DNA of 64,000 nt from Ottelia alismoides (Eukaryota; Streptophyta; Magnoliopsida; Alismatales; Hydrocharitaceae). Where the stretch lies: positions 1 to 64,000 of the forward strand of contig JAZKJV010000086.1 of the NCBI GenBank assembly GCA_037367405.1, read 5' to 3'. The notes beneath the pieces are model-generated. The model was given only the letters and a program-made list of their open reading frames with translations. It made no database searches and was not told where the DNA came from. Numbering within the stretch: the first letter of the stretch is position 1; each line of letters starts with the position of its first letter. The position numbers and the translations under genes were made by a program. Of this stretch, positions 11,289 to 23,349 are shown in pieces.

Positions 11289-12388
11289 CATGGCTCATCT
11301 TTCGTGTTTAGATTTTTATTTATCTATCTAAGTGTTACTTTTTTTCGTAGGTCATGTATTTTTCATGCATTTTAATTATTAAAATTTTTTCGATTGATAT
11401 CTAACGTTTACTTTTGTGGCATGGACCTTGGAGTTCAGGGATGTGGGAAGCAGGTGTTTCCCCACTATGAGGAGCCGTAGAAGAAATTTTGATGAGAAAT
11501 CGAGAAAAAAATTACTTGCATTTTTATTTCTGATGCATGTAATAATCATCTTTACAGCGGTCTTCGATCAAAGACTCGCGCTTGTAAATGAACGACTTAT
11601 ATGTGGTTGTATAGGGATCACCTCACTTGAATGTCAACATAGGACCAGGCATGCGGCTCTTCAAGCTTCTTTCACATTTTTATTTTACGTGCTTGTTCAT
11701 AGGTCGGGCACACTTTAATTAAAGATGCACATAAACATCGCTTCACTTAGCCAAATTAAAAGATATTCTTACCTGCTAATAGAAGCATGTTTGCGGTTTT
11801 TCATCGACTTGCATACATATGATTTCGATTTTCAATTCAGTCCGAGTTTTCACGCTTTTTTCTAAGGCACTACATGTTTTCTCATTTAGCTTAGATCATG
11901 ATTTTTATCGATCACATAGCTTTTTCTCGATCTCCCTTCCTGGCTTGATCACCTAGGTTAATGGAAAATGGGAATGAGAGGAAGACTATGATTTCTTGAT
12001 TTACGTGCTCACCTCAAATCAGTGATAACCTTCAGCAAATAAATCGAGACTGTTAATTGCAAGTCAACCTAAAATGGAGTAAAATCTTGTTTTGGTAGTG
12101 CAAAACTCGTGTTTACGTAGATGGTTTTATTTGACATTTTTCTCGCATAAACTAGATTGTTTTTAGTAAACAATAAAATCGACAAGATAATCAACCAACA
12201 TTTGTTGGTTTCATTTGTGAGTTGGTGAAATCAAAGGGTTTTTGCATGCTTGTTTTAGCCTTGATTGCTTCGACACCCTCCCTTAGACCTTAGGTACTCC
12301 ATTAATCTCTGAAGATTCATCCGCTCATTTGTATATCCTCAGACTTCTTCATTCTCCTCTGGTCTCCCCCAACATTAATTATCAATCC
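11289..12388 (+). other. Element B leader, non-coding
   Basis: The sequence between the primer site and the first hairpin shows no gag similarity. The only open stretch of note (11416-11718, 100 residues) has no recognisable domain and no homologue elsewhere in the window. A full-length relative would carry gag and pol downstream of here; B passes straight into the 3' non-coding type of sequence. Confidence 0.6.
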
Positions 12389-12502
12389 TTATACTTAGGC
12401 TACTCTCAACCTATGTATAGGGGGGAATTGAGTCCCCGTGATTTTTCTACTCATCTTTCCTTGCCTCGATACTTATGTTATTTCTAACCTAAGTATAGTG
12501 GG
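12389..12502 (+). repeat. Two polypurine-like hairpins of element B
   Basis: Two imperfect inverted repeats carry a copy of the polypurine tract on their 3' arm: ATACTTAGGC...ACCTATGTATAGGGGGG (about 12389-12426) and ATACTTATG...CCTAAGTATAGTGGG (about 12468-12502). A third tract-like word, AAGTATAGAGGG, follows at 12590-12602. Elements A, D and F have the same kind of units in the same place. Confidence 0.65.
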
Positions 12503-13994
12503 AGCTCACCTTAGTTCCTGTATATTTTTCTATATTTAAATGGATATATGGACTTGTACCATCTAGTGCTATGAAGGCATAACAAAGTTTAAGTATAGAG
12601 GGTATACCATATATAGAGTATATGTACTTTAGCTATATTTTGAAAAAAAATGAAAATTTTAAACTTTTTAGCTAAAGTATAATCTTCCGAACTAAGTGGA
12701 CAAAAATTGATTTCAAGAGTTTTTCTATATTATGGTACACTATTTTCAAATAAAAATATTTTTGAAAGTGATTTGAAAAATAAGTTTCTCTTGTTTTGAA
12801 AAATCTTTTGAAAAATATTTGGAAAATTTTTATTTGTATGACATGGTTTGGAAAATTATTTTCTCGATTTCAAGGAAAGTTGAGTTTAACCTGTGTTCTA
12901 ACCCTTAATCAAAAATCCATAAAAAATTTCCAAAAATCCTTTAAGAGTCAAATTGAATACTAAACCAAAATAAGTAGCTGTATTTAGTGAGGGTTCACCC
13001 TTAGCAAAGTAGGTGGTTTAGTGGACATCGGGTAAGGCTTCGTCCTCAAGCAACGGGCTCCGACCTGTACTTACATCTATACTGGCTGAACGTAGATGCA
13101 TCTACCCATTTGGATTTAGGCAGTCATGATGTCTTTTAAGTTTTCAAAAAAATGTTGAAGGAGCTGGATTAAACCCCCTACCTCTGTCACTTCCACACAT
13201 GATCAGAGATTTTCGAGAATAATCGTTTTATGAGGTATTGAGATTTTAGGTTAACCAACCTTAGCCATCTGGGTCTTATACTTAATCATCCATATTTCCC
13301 TAGGTTTATAGATTTGCATGCTATTTCGCATGCTTAGTCTCCTACCTTAAGGGTTCATTTGGTTGCAGGGTTGGGCAGGGTTGGGTTGGGGTACCCCTGT
13401 AAATAGTAAACTATGAGAAGGATTGGGATGTTTGGAAGGAGGGGTACTCCGGGTTGGGACAACCCAACCCTACCCAACCCTGCAACCAAACGGAGCCTAA
13501 GAATATGATCAACACTTCATATGCAAGACTACAGTTTCGATAAGACGAGTTGACATTTCACTTGAGGGACTGGGATGAGGAATTCAAGTCTGGACTTTAT
13601 CTAATGATGCTCGAGGATGGGATAAGATCATTGAAGGCTTCATGAAACCTGAATGTCAGAAATTTTAGCCAGTATGAGAACTTGGTTCTTATACTAATCT
13701 CTTGATATTGACCTAAATGCCAGGGTGTGAAATAAATAAAAAATGTTGACCAGTGTGCACCAATTCTTGGTAAAAGTAGTGGAGCAAGCCAAAAGACTAA
13801 AAAGCAATGAAATGTTAAAGAAACGCTATCATTCCACAAAGTCAAATATCAAAAAGAGCTTCCACCAAAGGCGAGCGCTCCCAACCATTTTCAAAGTGTC
13901 CACTTGGATCACCGCTACTAGGCCCAGGAGTCGGGCTTGCACCGAAAAAGGATTCTGCATCGTAAATGCTACAAGTCTGGGTGTAGAAGGTATG
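12503..13994 (+). other. Element B 3' non-coding region, left part
   Basis: From about 13180 on, this aligns with 62040-62740 of element D, between D's hairpins and 3' LTR, including the shared words near 13743-13990. The stretch 12620-13180 is AT-rich and has no recognised content. A MITE sits at 13351-13497 and element F interrupts the region at 14000; it resumes at 23350. The minus strand holds a reading frame partly conserved in D (see findings); no protein family is recognised. Confidence 0.7.
13351..13497. mobile_element. Tourist-like (PIF/Harbinger-type) MITE, 147 bp
   Basis: The terminal inverted repeats begin GGGTTCATTTGGTTGCAGGG on the left and GGCTCCGTTTGGTTGCAGGG on the right (reverse complement), and stay similar for about 35 bases. 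The 3-bp flanks are TAA (13348-13350 and 13498-13500). Element D has the uninterrupted site at about 62232-62245 (ACCTTAAGAATATG), which directly confirms an insertion. The small size, lack of coding sequence and TAA/TTA duplication are typical of Tourist MITEs moved by PIF/Harbinger transposase. Confidence 0.9.
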
Positions 13995-13999
13995 ATTGG
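13995..13999. repeat. Target-site duplication of element F, left copy (ATTGG)
   Basis: ATTGG precedes the F LTR. The right copy is ATAGG at 23345-23349, with one mismatch. The uninterrupted site in element D (near 62729-62733) reads ATAGG. Confidence 0.75.
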
Positions 14000-16900
14000 T
14001 GATGAGCCGAAAAATCCCACAATCCGGGTAAAGGTAAAATCAATCAAGGGTCGTTGCGACCCGGATCTCAAAGATCGGACTCAACAAGAAAACTAGACCA
14101 CCAAAATCAAAGTAATCAGAATAAAATCCGAATAGCGGTCTCGCTATTTATTTAACCTGATATAACGAGCAGGGTTGGACACAAGGAGCATGGATTGGCC
14201 AAGTGGCCTACGAAGTAGTCAGAAAATGAAATAAAAGAATAAAATGTTTTTGGTGGATTTTATGTATTTTAATTTTTTTGTATTTTTAATTATGAGGAAA
14301 ATGTACAGAAAGGAAAAAAGAATCACACTCAACTAATTATTCAACACATCAGAATGAATCCAAAAATTACAATAGAAATATTTTTAGGTTTTGTGATTTT
14401 TAAGTGTTTTTGGTAATTTTCTCAGATTTTATTGATTTTTAATGGATTTTATAAAAATGGAAAAATGCAAAAACAGGAACTCAATGTGCAGCCAGACTAG
14501 AAAGGTTATTTAAAAATGGATAAATAACCTATAAAAGTCAGGAGATAATTTTTATGAAAACTATAAATGAAAACTAAACTACAGGAACAAATTGCATTTT
14601 TTTGAATTTTATAGAATTGGTAATAATTTTTATAATTTTTTAGGGTTTTATAGTTTTTAGGGGTTTTATAAATCCAAATCAAGTGAAATTTGGACTGAAA
14701 TAAGAAAATACACAAACAAATAGTACCTAATTTTTTTAGAATTTTTGGTTGAGATTTTATATTTTTAATTGATTTTATCAACCAAATAATAACAAAAACA
14801 AGGGTTTTTGATTTTTTAAAAATAACAAACAACAATAAAAATATAACAAAAAATTAGTGAAATTTTTACACAGTGGCAGGAGATAGTAACCAAATTTCAC
14901 CAAATTTGGAGTTGATTTGATATTTTATTCAACAAATAAACAAGCCACAGTACACATGGACCAAAGTGCAAAGAAACAGAGTTCTAAGGGCTAAACATGA
15001 ACACACAAAGAAAGTATAAGGGGTTTAGTGCAAAATACACATAAATTTCAACACATGTTCAAATGTTGTACGCACTGGGGCATATATGCAATATTCAAAA
15101 CATAAAGATCATTTCATAACATTCATAAAACTCAGCCCCAATCATGCAAAAAGCCCACAAAATCATGTGTCGAAGCACATGCATCCACAAAGCAGGGACT
15201 AAGTGCAAATATAAGAAATTACAGGTCCTGGTATGCAAAATATCCAAGTATACTAAATTATTTAATAGTCTAAACAGAAACTGAAATAAAATGCAGGGGT
15301 CGGGCGCAAGTTACCTATCCAAAGCGCGTGCGGGGCACGTGGGGGCCAGGTGTCAGGCGGTGAGTGGCCGTGGACGTGCGGTCTGATGATGCCTCCTGGA
15401 AGATCTGACGGTCCGGACGAGGAGGCGAACATGGGGTGCAAGTGGCCGTCAGATCGTGGATCTAACAGCCTATCAGAGGCAGGCGATGGACGGCTCGGAT
15501 GAAGTCTGGAAGCGAGGTGCGATCCGACGGTAGAGAGCTGGTCTGGATGAACTCCTCCTGGGTGAACTTCTCCGGCGTGCTGGGAGTGATCCGGGCGTCC
15601 GATGGAAGATCAGGAAGAAGGGTTCGTCTCGCGATGGCGTACCGCATTGGGTGGTGGCGGCTGATGAAGCTCCCAACGGTCTGATCCTCCGGCAAGGGAG
15701 GGAGGACCTGGGCGAATCCAGCGAGGGATGCAAGATGCGACTAAGGGGGGTATCTCGCGCTTATTCACCTGCATGAGAAAGCTCGTGCTCGTAGGACGAC
15801 TCCGGCATGGGTTATTTGAGAGAAATCAAAGGGAAGCGAGGTGGTTTGGTGAAGGGGGGTCCCGGCGGCAGAAGGGATCGAGCCCGATCTTGGTTCGGAT
15901 AGCCAAGATCGAGGTAATCAGATCGTGGAAGGAGAGTGACGATGAGTCGAGGAGTCTATCTGTAAGGATAGGATGGGATGATGGGGCTCCGGCCACTGGG
16001 GTGGAGCTGGCGGAGCAAGATCGGAAGGATTAAAGCTACACGATGATCTAGAAGCTAAGGGAAGTACCTGATGGTCGGAAGTGTCTAGGCTGGAGATGCT
16101 GAGTCTCCTACGGTCTTCACCTCGATAAAGCGACGCCTCCAGAGGCTCGGGCTACACTGGCGGCGGAGATCGACGATAATGGTCGCTGGACCTAGGGCAA
16201 ACGCCTCCAAATCCTCGTTGCAACACACTCAATCACTGGTTGTCACTCAAGGATGGAGGTGGAGGTCACTGGGGTCGAAGACGGGAGCTAAAGTTGCGTG
16301 AATATGCAGCGGAAGGCGAAGCTATATAGTGGTGCAGATCCGATAAGAGAGGAGTGGAGCGCGCGGATCGATGCATGGATCCCTAGCAAGAAGGTGGGGC
16401 GTGAATCCCAGATCATCAAGGTTCAATTGAAGCTAGGGGTTTAGGTAAATGGGAGGTGAAGTGATTCGGGAAATGGGAAGTCGGGTCAAAATGAGGTTCG
16501 GATCCTAAGTGGTCCGGGTGGAGTTGACCAGGGTCAACAATCCCTCGTGGACCAATCAGAATCCAATATTTATTAATTATTTGTAAATTAAATACAAAAT
16601 AGTAAATGATTTTATTTCAAAATATTTTCAACATGAAAAATATTTATTTATTTTCAAAATATTTTTTAGTGATATTTATTTATTTTTTTGAAAAATAAAT
16701 TATGTCTATACATTATATTATACTATATTATATACATGTATATGTACATATGTATTTTTTATTTTTAATTATTTTGATTATGTATAATTATCCCAATTTT
16801 ATATTTTATTTATTTACATCATAAAATTTGGGATATAAAATAATTTTTATCCGATCTTTCTTAATTATTTACAAGGGAAAAATAAATAGTTCTTTTATTC

Positions 16901-17352
16901 TTATATACATGTTATATGTACATTGAGGAGAGAGAAATTATTTATTTTTGTTTTTTTAATTTTTCTCATTTTTATTTTATTTTTATAAATATATACAATT
17001 TGTGAGAAACACATAAATATTTTTATTTTATGAAAATAAAATATAGACATAAGAGGGGGAATATCTGTACATAGATGAATGGCCCTATCTCTCTCTACTA
17101 GTTTTATTTTGCGGTCAGGCCAATGATTGGCCTTCCCTTGGGTTCGAGTCACTCAATATTTATTCTAAACATTTCCCTCTTTTTCTTTAATTCTTTATTC
17201 CTTTATTTTTTGTACAAAAACTTTCTAATTATGGCTGTTTACATGAAGCATGCATTTCGACATATTATTCTATTTACAAATATTTACCTGGTATTTTGCA
17301 AAGATTTCTAGCTAAAATAAAGGAATGAAGAGTGATGAATGGGGATTCATCA
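14000..17352 (-). mobile_element. Element F 3' LTR (complete)
   Basis: On the minus strand the LTR starts TGATGAATCCCCATTCATCA (17352 downward), a perfect 8-bp stem with a 4-base loop, and ends in ...GGCTCATCA at 14000; length 3353 bp. A TATATAG box lies at 16322-16329. The U3 third is very AT-rich (16560-17300) and the leader is GC-rich (15300-16500). ORF-like stretches such as 15462-15733 and 15728-16033 recur in the second LTR copy but show no protein family. The solo LTR H (46459-49736) is a more distant relative. Confidence 0.88.
16322..16329 (-). promoter_or_regulatory. TATA-like box of element F LTR
   Basis: CTATATAG is conserved at the same LTR position in the other copy (22339-22346), at the change from AT-rich U3 to GC-rich leader on the minus strand. 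It is probably the core promoter. Confidence 0.45.
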
Positions 17353-17368
17353 CCCCCTATACTTTACT
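17353..17368 (-). other. Polypurine tract of element F
   Basis: On the minus strand AGTAAAGTATAGGGGG directly abuts the LTR start. It would prime plus-strand DNA synthesis. The core AAGTATAGGGGG is repeated in F's upstream hairpins. Confidence 0.85.
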
Positions 17369-19440
17369 TTTGCTAGTCCCTTAGCAAAAACTTATTTGAA
17401 AAAGAAGTGCGAAAGAGAAAGAAAAAGAAAAAAGATGGGAAATCAAGGTTGATTATTAAACTTTCCTTCATTAAATTGAAATATGGAGCTCAGTCAGACC
17501 TTTGGATTATTAATTTGTCGGAACCTTATTTGGACTTAAGCTCAAAACTTAACAGACTCTAAGTTCCACCAACCTATGGTCAAGACTCCTCAATAAACCA
17601 GATCAGAACAAGTCTACATACACAAACTTTAATGACCATGAATCTTTCCTTGTACAATGTAAGTGATATGTAGCTCACCACCTCAGAAATGACAAAGAAA
17701 CAACCTCCCTTGACCTGGTAACTCTAATGCCTCAGTCTAGCAACTCTTTCCTCGAGGAGCAGGGTATTCCCTTCTAAGTTCAAGTACAACCGACTTAAGA
17801 AGAGGGGGAGGAAGAGAATGGACCATGACCAGTGTAGATATGTATCCCTGGGAGCTCTAACCAGTGTAGCTGTGTCTCCCGCTGCAAGCTTCATGAGATG
17901 GTCATGTATAATATAAGCTTTGATTTATTTGGCTATATACACTCCGGTGGGATTATTAAATTTTCAATCCGACCCACCACATTTTTTGGAGTTTTTCTTC
18001 TTTTGCACATTTTTTTGATGTGTATATGTACAACATATCTACATGGTGCGGCATATATACATAAGGAGTTTTTCCTCTTGCGCCATTAGACTATCCCTCT
18101 TTTGAAGCTTTATTGCAACCCACAACTCCTCTCTTTAGACTTCATTACCACCAGACCAAGTTGAGATGCACTTCCTTCACTATAAGAAGAAGAGAGGTTC
18201 CGCCTAGAAGTACTACCCTCATATGCTACCTCAAGCCAAAGGAAATTGTCTCCTCACAACCTCATCCGTGGAGAGCTAAGTGTAAAGTGCTGGTGCAAGT
18301 AAAGCCATTGTCTCTGAGAGTCATATGTGCATTGTTAAGTGCTCTACTTAGGCTCATCAAGATGACATATGCTCATAGCCTAGTGGACTCAAAGAATTAA
18401 GTCCCAATGGACCTGAAAGTCTTAATCCTAAGCCCTATACAGTTCCTCTTAGAATTAGGTGGAATAAGGTCTTAACCATGCTCCATTTGTCAATTTAATT
18501 CTAGGCCAGTTTAAATATCAACCATGATTTGGAAAAAAAACTGTACAAATATTTGCAAAGGTGCAATTTTATAAATTTTTACAAATGTGCAAAATTTTTG
18601 AAAAATGTTTGAAAACATGGATGTATGCATGAATGTGAAGTTTGGCAAAATATTTACAAACTTTTACACAAGGTTTTTGCAAACTTTTTATTTTTCAAAC
18701 ATTTTACAAAAATTTTGTACCATATACATAATTTTGATATCAAAATATTTACAAACTATTTACATAAATTGTTTTTACAATCATTTGTACAAAAATAATT
18801 TTTATAAATAGATAGGTATGTGCAAGAAGAATTTTTTGCACAAGGGAAAATTTTTAATTTTTACGGATTTTTAGCCATTTTATTTATTAACAGACTCACA
18901 CAAAGTAGGAGTTATGGCTAAAGTATATATGAATTATATACGACACCCCACTATACTTAGCTCGAACGATGTCCTCATAGTGATCAAGAGCGATGAAGAA
19001 GACATAACTCGTGCTTAGTATAGAGAAGTGAAAAGGAATGGTATGCACAAAGATGATTCAAAGAATAGAATACAAAGGACTCGGTGTTTCCCCCTATACT
19101 TAGGATCAAGTAATCCTAAGTATAGCAAGTTGTACATGAAGGTAAATCCGAGTGGAAGGATGTACAAGGTCTACCCCCCTATACTTAGGGTAAAATATCC
19201 CTAAGTATAGGCAGCAAAACAGAGGTAGAAAGAATCTATAGAATACCCGAGAGTCCTACACCCCCTATACTTAGGGTAAAGTACACCCTAAGTATAGCAA
19301 AATCATAAGATGAAGATGGGGTGTGGAACTAAAGAATAGAGTGATATGGACAACTAGATCTATACAAGTCAGAAGAATAGTGATAATCAGGCATGAGATG
19401 CAATAGATGTGAGTCAAGAGACCACATCTCACGCAAAGTG
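17369..19440 (-). other. Element F 3' non-coding region
   Basis: About 2 kb lies between integrase and the polypurine tract. The part at 17470-18480 is homologous to 37980-38900 of element A and 53600-54600 of element G in the same relative orientation. The part at 18520-18840 is AT-rich with repeated 'tttacaaa'-like words. Three hairpins occupy 19094-19297. There is no envelope-like gene. A plus-strand (antisense) reading frame at 18113-18400 partly resembles antisense frames in A and G. Confidence 0.7.
19094..19297 (-). repeat. Three perfect polypurine-like hairpins of element F
   Basis: Perfect inverted repeats lie at 19094-19125 (CTATACTTAGGAT / ATCCTAAGTATAG), 19179-19210 (CTATACTTAGGG / CCCTAAGTATAG) and 19265-19297 (CTATACTTAGGGT / ACCCTAAGTATAG), each flanked on one side by a C-run (G-run on the element strand). 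On the element strand one arm reads CTAAGTATAGGGG, like the real tract at 17353. A half-unit also occurs at about 18946-18960. Confidence 0.85.
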
Positions 19441-20560
19441 AATCGGGGCAACGTCAACGACCTACGGCTCATGACCTAGATATGGCTTGAGCCGCTGACC
19501 GTTAACACGAAAGGTAACATCAGAAGACAACTCAGATATGTCAATATTCCCATTGTCATGTACCTTTCGAACCAAATAGGGTCCCTTCCATTTGCTCTGT
19601 ATCTTCCCTAGAAATAGACGTAGCATAGCATCAACCAACCATACTCTCTATCCTGGCTCAAACTGCTTGTGGCTGATATGAGAATCATGCAACTCCTTCA
19701 CTCTCTCCCTATACTGTAGGCTGCTCGAAAAGGCTGTATCACGAAGCTCCTCCAGGGCTGCTAACTCTACCCTCCTCTGATCTCCCACACTCACTGAATC
19801 CAAAAGTATATCAGTAACAACCCAAAGTGACCTATGTCTCAGCTCAACAGGTAAATGGCAAGGCTTGCCATAAACGAGGCGAAAGGGAGATGTACCCAAA
19901 GGAATCTTGAAAGATGTCCTATATGCCCACAAGACCGAGTCCAAAAGCTGTGACCAATCCTTTCAGTCAGGGCGGACGACTTTCTGCAATATAGTCTTGA
20001 TCTCCCTGTTCAACTTTTCAGCAAGACCATTCGTCTGAGGGTGGTATGGAGTGGCTACTCGATGGTCTATGCTAAACTCGCTAGCAAGGGCCTTTACCTT
20101 GTCGTTGATGAAATGAGACCCTCTGTCAGAAATCAACACTCGAGGTAAAATGATATTCTTCCTCAAAAATCTGCAAACAGTCCTAGCATCTACGGTTCGG
20201 GTGGGGATGGCCTCAACCCAACGACTCACATAATCCACGGCCACAGAATGTACTCGAATCCCTGACTCTTAGGGAATGGACCCATGAAATCGATACCCCA
20301 TGCGTCAAAAACCAGAAGTGAATGGGCTGCATCGACATCATATCACGCTATCCACAAGTGCCCATCCTTTGACAGTCAGTACACCTCTTCACGAACTCAT
20401 CAGAGTCCTTAAAGAGAGTAAGCCACCATAGGACGGATTGGAGCACTTTCTGTGTCGTTCTCCTCCCAGAGTGATGTCCTCCTGCCTCAAGCTTGTGGCA
20501 GTAAGTAAGGACGATGTGGTGCTCCTCCTGAGGAATACACCGACGCCAGATGCTATCCCC
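19441..20560 (-). pseudogene. Element F integrase (broken)
   Basis: Read on the minus strand, the zinc-binding region (EAGGHHSGRR, then CTDCQRMG near 20350-20375) is followed by the DDE core. The first-Asp region near 20270-20300 is interrupted by a stop and frame change. The second Asp lies in ISDRGSHF (near 20125) and the Glu in LAEKLNRE (near 20010). SPFRLVYGKPCHLP and a C-terminal WKGPYLVRKVHDNG block follow (near 19540-19600). Stops at about 19961 and 19648 split the C-terminal half. The product would catalyse cDNA insertion. The domain order matches A and D, but the sequence is a separate subfamily. Confidence 0.85.
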
Positions 20561-21234
20561 TCCTCCATGATAAAGGACGGGATCCGTCCAATGGTAAAAC
20601 ATGGCCTTCACGATGAAGGTCTCAAGTTTCTGCATGGGCCAATCTTGTGGAACTTTCTTGGCGACAAGATAGTTCACAATATCGACATACCATGGGAGAG
20701 AGGCGATAGCAAGGATCACCTCATCTGGGAAGGTCTCACATATAGGCTCAGAATCCTCAATATACTCCAATCGGGAGAGATGATCCACCACCACATTCTT
20801 GACTCCATGTTATCCTTAATCTCTATATCAAACTCCTGGAGTAGAAGGATCCATCTGGTCAATATGGCTTTAGCATCCTTCTTTGCCATGAGGTACCTGA
20901 TGGCAGTATGATCGGTATAGATGGTCACTTTAGATCCAATGATGTAAGATCTGAACTTATCTAAGGCGAAAACTACGGCTAGCATCTCCTTCTCAGTGAC
21001 TGTGTAGTTCCGTTGGGCGGCATCCAAAGTACGGCTAGCGTAGTGAATAGCAAATGGGACTCCATCCCTCCTCTATCCCAACACGGCCCCCACGGCAAAA
21101 TCAGAGGCATCCATGATGATCTCGAATGGGAGAGACCAATCAGGTGGCTGGAGAACAGGAGCCTCTACAACATGACTCTTGAGAGTCTCCAATGAAGATA
21201 AACACTTATCACCTACAAGGAACTCAGTGTCGAT
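20561..21234 (-). pseudogene. Element F RNase H and spacer to integrase (truncated)
   Basis: On the minus strand the sequence runs from VGDKCLSSLE-like and DWSLPFEIIMDASDFAVG (near 21100-21150), through [17 protein letters not shown] (near 20960-21005) and [13 protein letters not shown], to VVDHLSRLE (near 20770-20794). The catalytic Asp of T-D-H (codon 20911-20913) and the Trp of RWILL (codon 20851-20853) are intact, unlike in A and D. A frame change occurs near 20815. The upstream edge is the deletion junction with LTR sequence at about 21235, so RT is absent. Confidence 0.88.
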
Positions 21235-23344
21235 AAATTACAGGTCCTGGTATGCAAAATATCCAAGTATACTAAATTATTTAATAGTCTAAACAGAAAC
21301 TGAAATAAAATGCAGGGGTCGGGCGCAAGTTACCTATCCAAAGCGCGTGCGGGGCACGTGGGGGCCAGGTGTCAGGCGGTGAGTGGCCGTGGACGTGCGG
21401 TCTGATGATGCCTCCTGGAAGATCTGACGGTCCGGACGAGGAGGCGAACATAGGGTGCAAGTGGCCGTCAGATCGTGGATCTAACAACCTATCAGAGGCA
21501 AGCGATGGACGGCTCGGATGAAGTCTGGAAGCGAGTTGCGATCCAACGGTAGAGAGCTGGTCTGGATGAACTCCTCCTGGGTGAACTTCTCCGGCGTGCT
21601 GGGAGTGATCCGGGCGTCCGATGGAAGATCAGGAAGAAGGGTTCGTCTCGCGATGGCGTACCGCATTGGGTGGTGGCGGCTGATGAAGCTCCCAACGGTC
21701 TGATCCTCCAGCAAGGGAGGGAGGACCTGGGCGAATCCAGCGAGGGATGCAAGATGCGACTAAGGGGGGTATCTCGCGCTTATTCACCTGCATGAGAAAG
21801 CTCGTGCTCGTAGGATGACTCCGGCATGGGTTATTTGAGAGAAATCAAAGGGAAGCGAGGTGGTTTGGTGAAGGGGGTCCCGGCGGCAGAAGGGATCGAG
21901 CCCGATCTTGGTTCGGATAGCCAAGATCGAGGTAATCAGATCGTGGAAGGAGAGTGACGATGAGTCGAGGAGTCTATCTGTAAGGATAGGATGGGATGAT
22001 GGGGCTCTGGCCACTGGGGTGGAGCTGGCGGAGCAAGATCGGAAGGATTAAAGCTACACGATGATCTGGAAGCTAAGGGAAGTACCTGATGGTCGGAAGC
22101 GTCTAGGCTGGAGATGCTGAGTCTCCTACGATCTCCGCTTCGATGGAGAAATGCCTCCAGAGGCTCGGGCTACGCTGGCGGCGGAGCTCGACGACAATGT
22201 TGCCGGACCTAGGGTAAACGCCTCCAAATCCTCGCTGCAACACGCTCAATCACTCGCTGTCACTCAAGGATGAAGGTAGAGGTCACTGGGTTCGAAGACG
22301 GGAGCCAAAGGTGCGTGAATATGCGGCGTAAGGCGAAGCTATATAGTGGTGCAGGTCCGATAAGAGAGGAGTGGGGTGCGCCGATCGATGCATGGATCCC
22401 TAGAAAGAAGGTCGGGCATGAATCCCGGATCATCAAGATTCAATCGGAGCAAGGGGTTTAGGTAAATGGGAGGCGAAGTGATTCGAGAAAAAGGGGAGAA
22501 GTCGGGCCGAGATGAGGTTCGGATCCTAAGTGGTCCGGGGGGAGTTGACCGGGGGTCAACAATTCCCTGTGGACCAATCAGAATCCAGTATTTATTAATT
22601 ATTTGTAAATTAAATAATAGTAAATGATTTTATTTCAAAATATTTTCAACATGAAAAATATTTATTTATTTTCAAAGTATTTTTAGTGATTTTTATTTCT
22701 TCTTTTGAAAAATAAATTATGTCTATACATTATATTATATTATATACATGTATATGTACCTATGTATTTTTTATTTTTATTTTTAATTATTTTACTTATG
22801 TGTAATTATCCCAATTTTATATTTTATTTATTTACATCATAAAATTTGGGATATAAAATATTTTTTGTTTGATTTTTATTAATTATTTACAAGTGAAAAA
22901 TAAATAGTTCTTTTATTCTTATATACATGGTATATGTACACTGAGGAGATAGAAATTATTTATTTTTGTTTTTTTATTTTTCTCATTTTTATTTTGTGAG
23001 AAACACATAAATATTTTTATTTTATGAAAATAAAATATATACATAAGAGGGGGAATATCTGTACATAGATGAATGTCCCTATCTCTCTCTACTTGTTTTA
23101 TTTTGCGGTCAGGCCAATGATTGGCCTTCCCTTGGGTTCGGGTCACTCAATATTTATTCTAAATATCTCCCTCTTTTCTTTAATTCTTTATTCCTTTATT
23201 TTTGTATAAAAACATGCTAAATATGGCTATTTACATGAAGCATGCATTTCGACAATTTATTCTATTTACAAATATTTACCTGGTATTTTGTAAAGATTTC
23301 TAGCTAAAATAAAGGAATAAAGAGTGATGAATGGGGATTCATTA
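21235..23344 (-). mobile_element. Element F 5' LTR, truncated
   Basis: This aligns almost without gaps to 15216-17352, at about 96% by eye, and ends at 23344 in ATTCATTA where the other copy has ATTCATCA. It lacks the part matching 14000-15215 (the LTR 3' end) and is fused to RNase H sequence at about 21235, with a few bases of microhomology (AAATT). The right flank ATAGG is the target duplication. Confidence 0.9.
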
Positions 23345-23349
23345 ATAGG

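Larger units (their letters stand above)
14000..23344 (-). mobile_element. Element F: Athila-like retrotransposon, internally deleted
   Basis: F is on the minus strand, inserted in B's 3' non-coding region. From its 3' end it has a full 3' LTR (14000-17352), polypurine tract (17353-17368), 3' non-coding region with three perfect hairpins, integrase (to about 20560) and RNase H (to 21234). RNase H then joins directly to the middle of the other LTR (21235-23344). The RT, protease, gag, primer site and about 1.2 kb of the 5' LTR are missing. The LTR copies are about 96% similar by eye, younger than B's. Confidence 0.88.

Noticed and set aside
13597..14096. Plus-strand frame 13743-14096 (117 codons) as an element B protein
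   Set aside because: It runs across the F insertion point into F's LTR, and the matching D sequence is not open in this frame.
20438..20911. 157-codon plus-strand frame
   Set aside because: It is antisense to F's integrase and RNase H, which explain the sequence fully.
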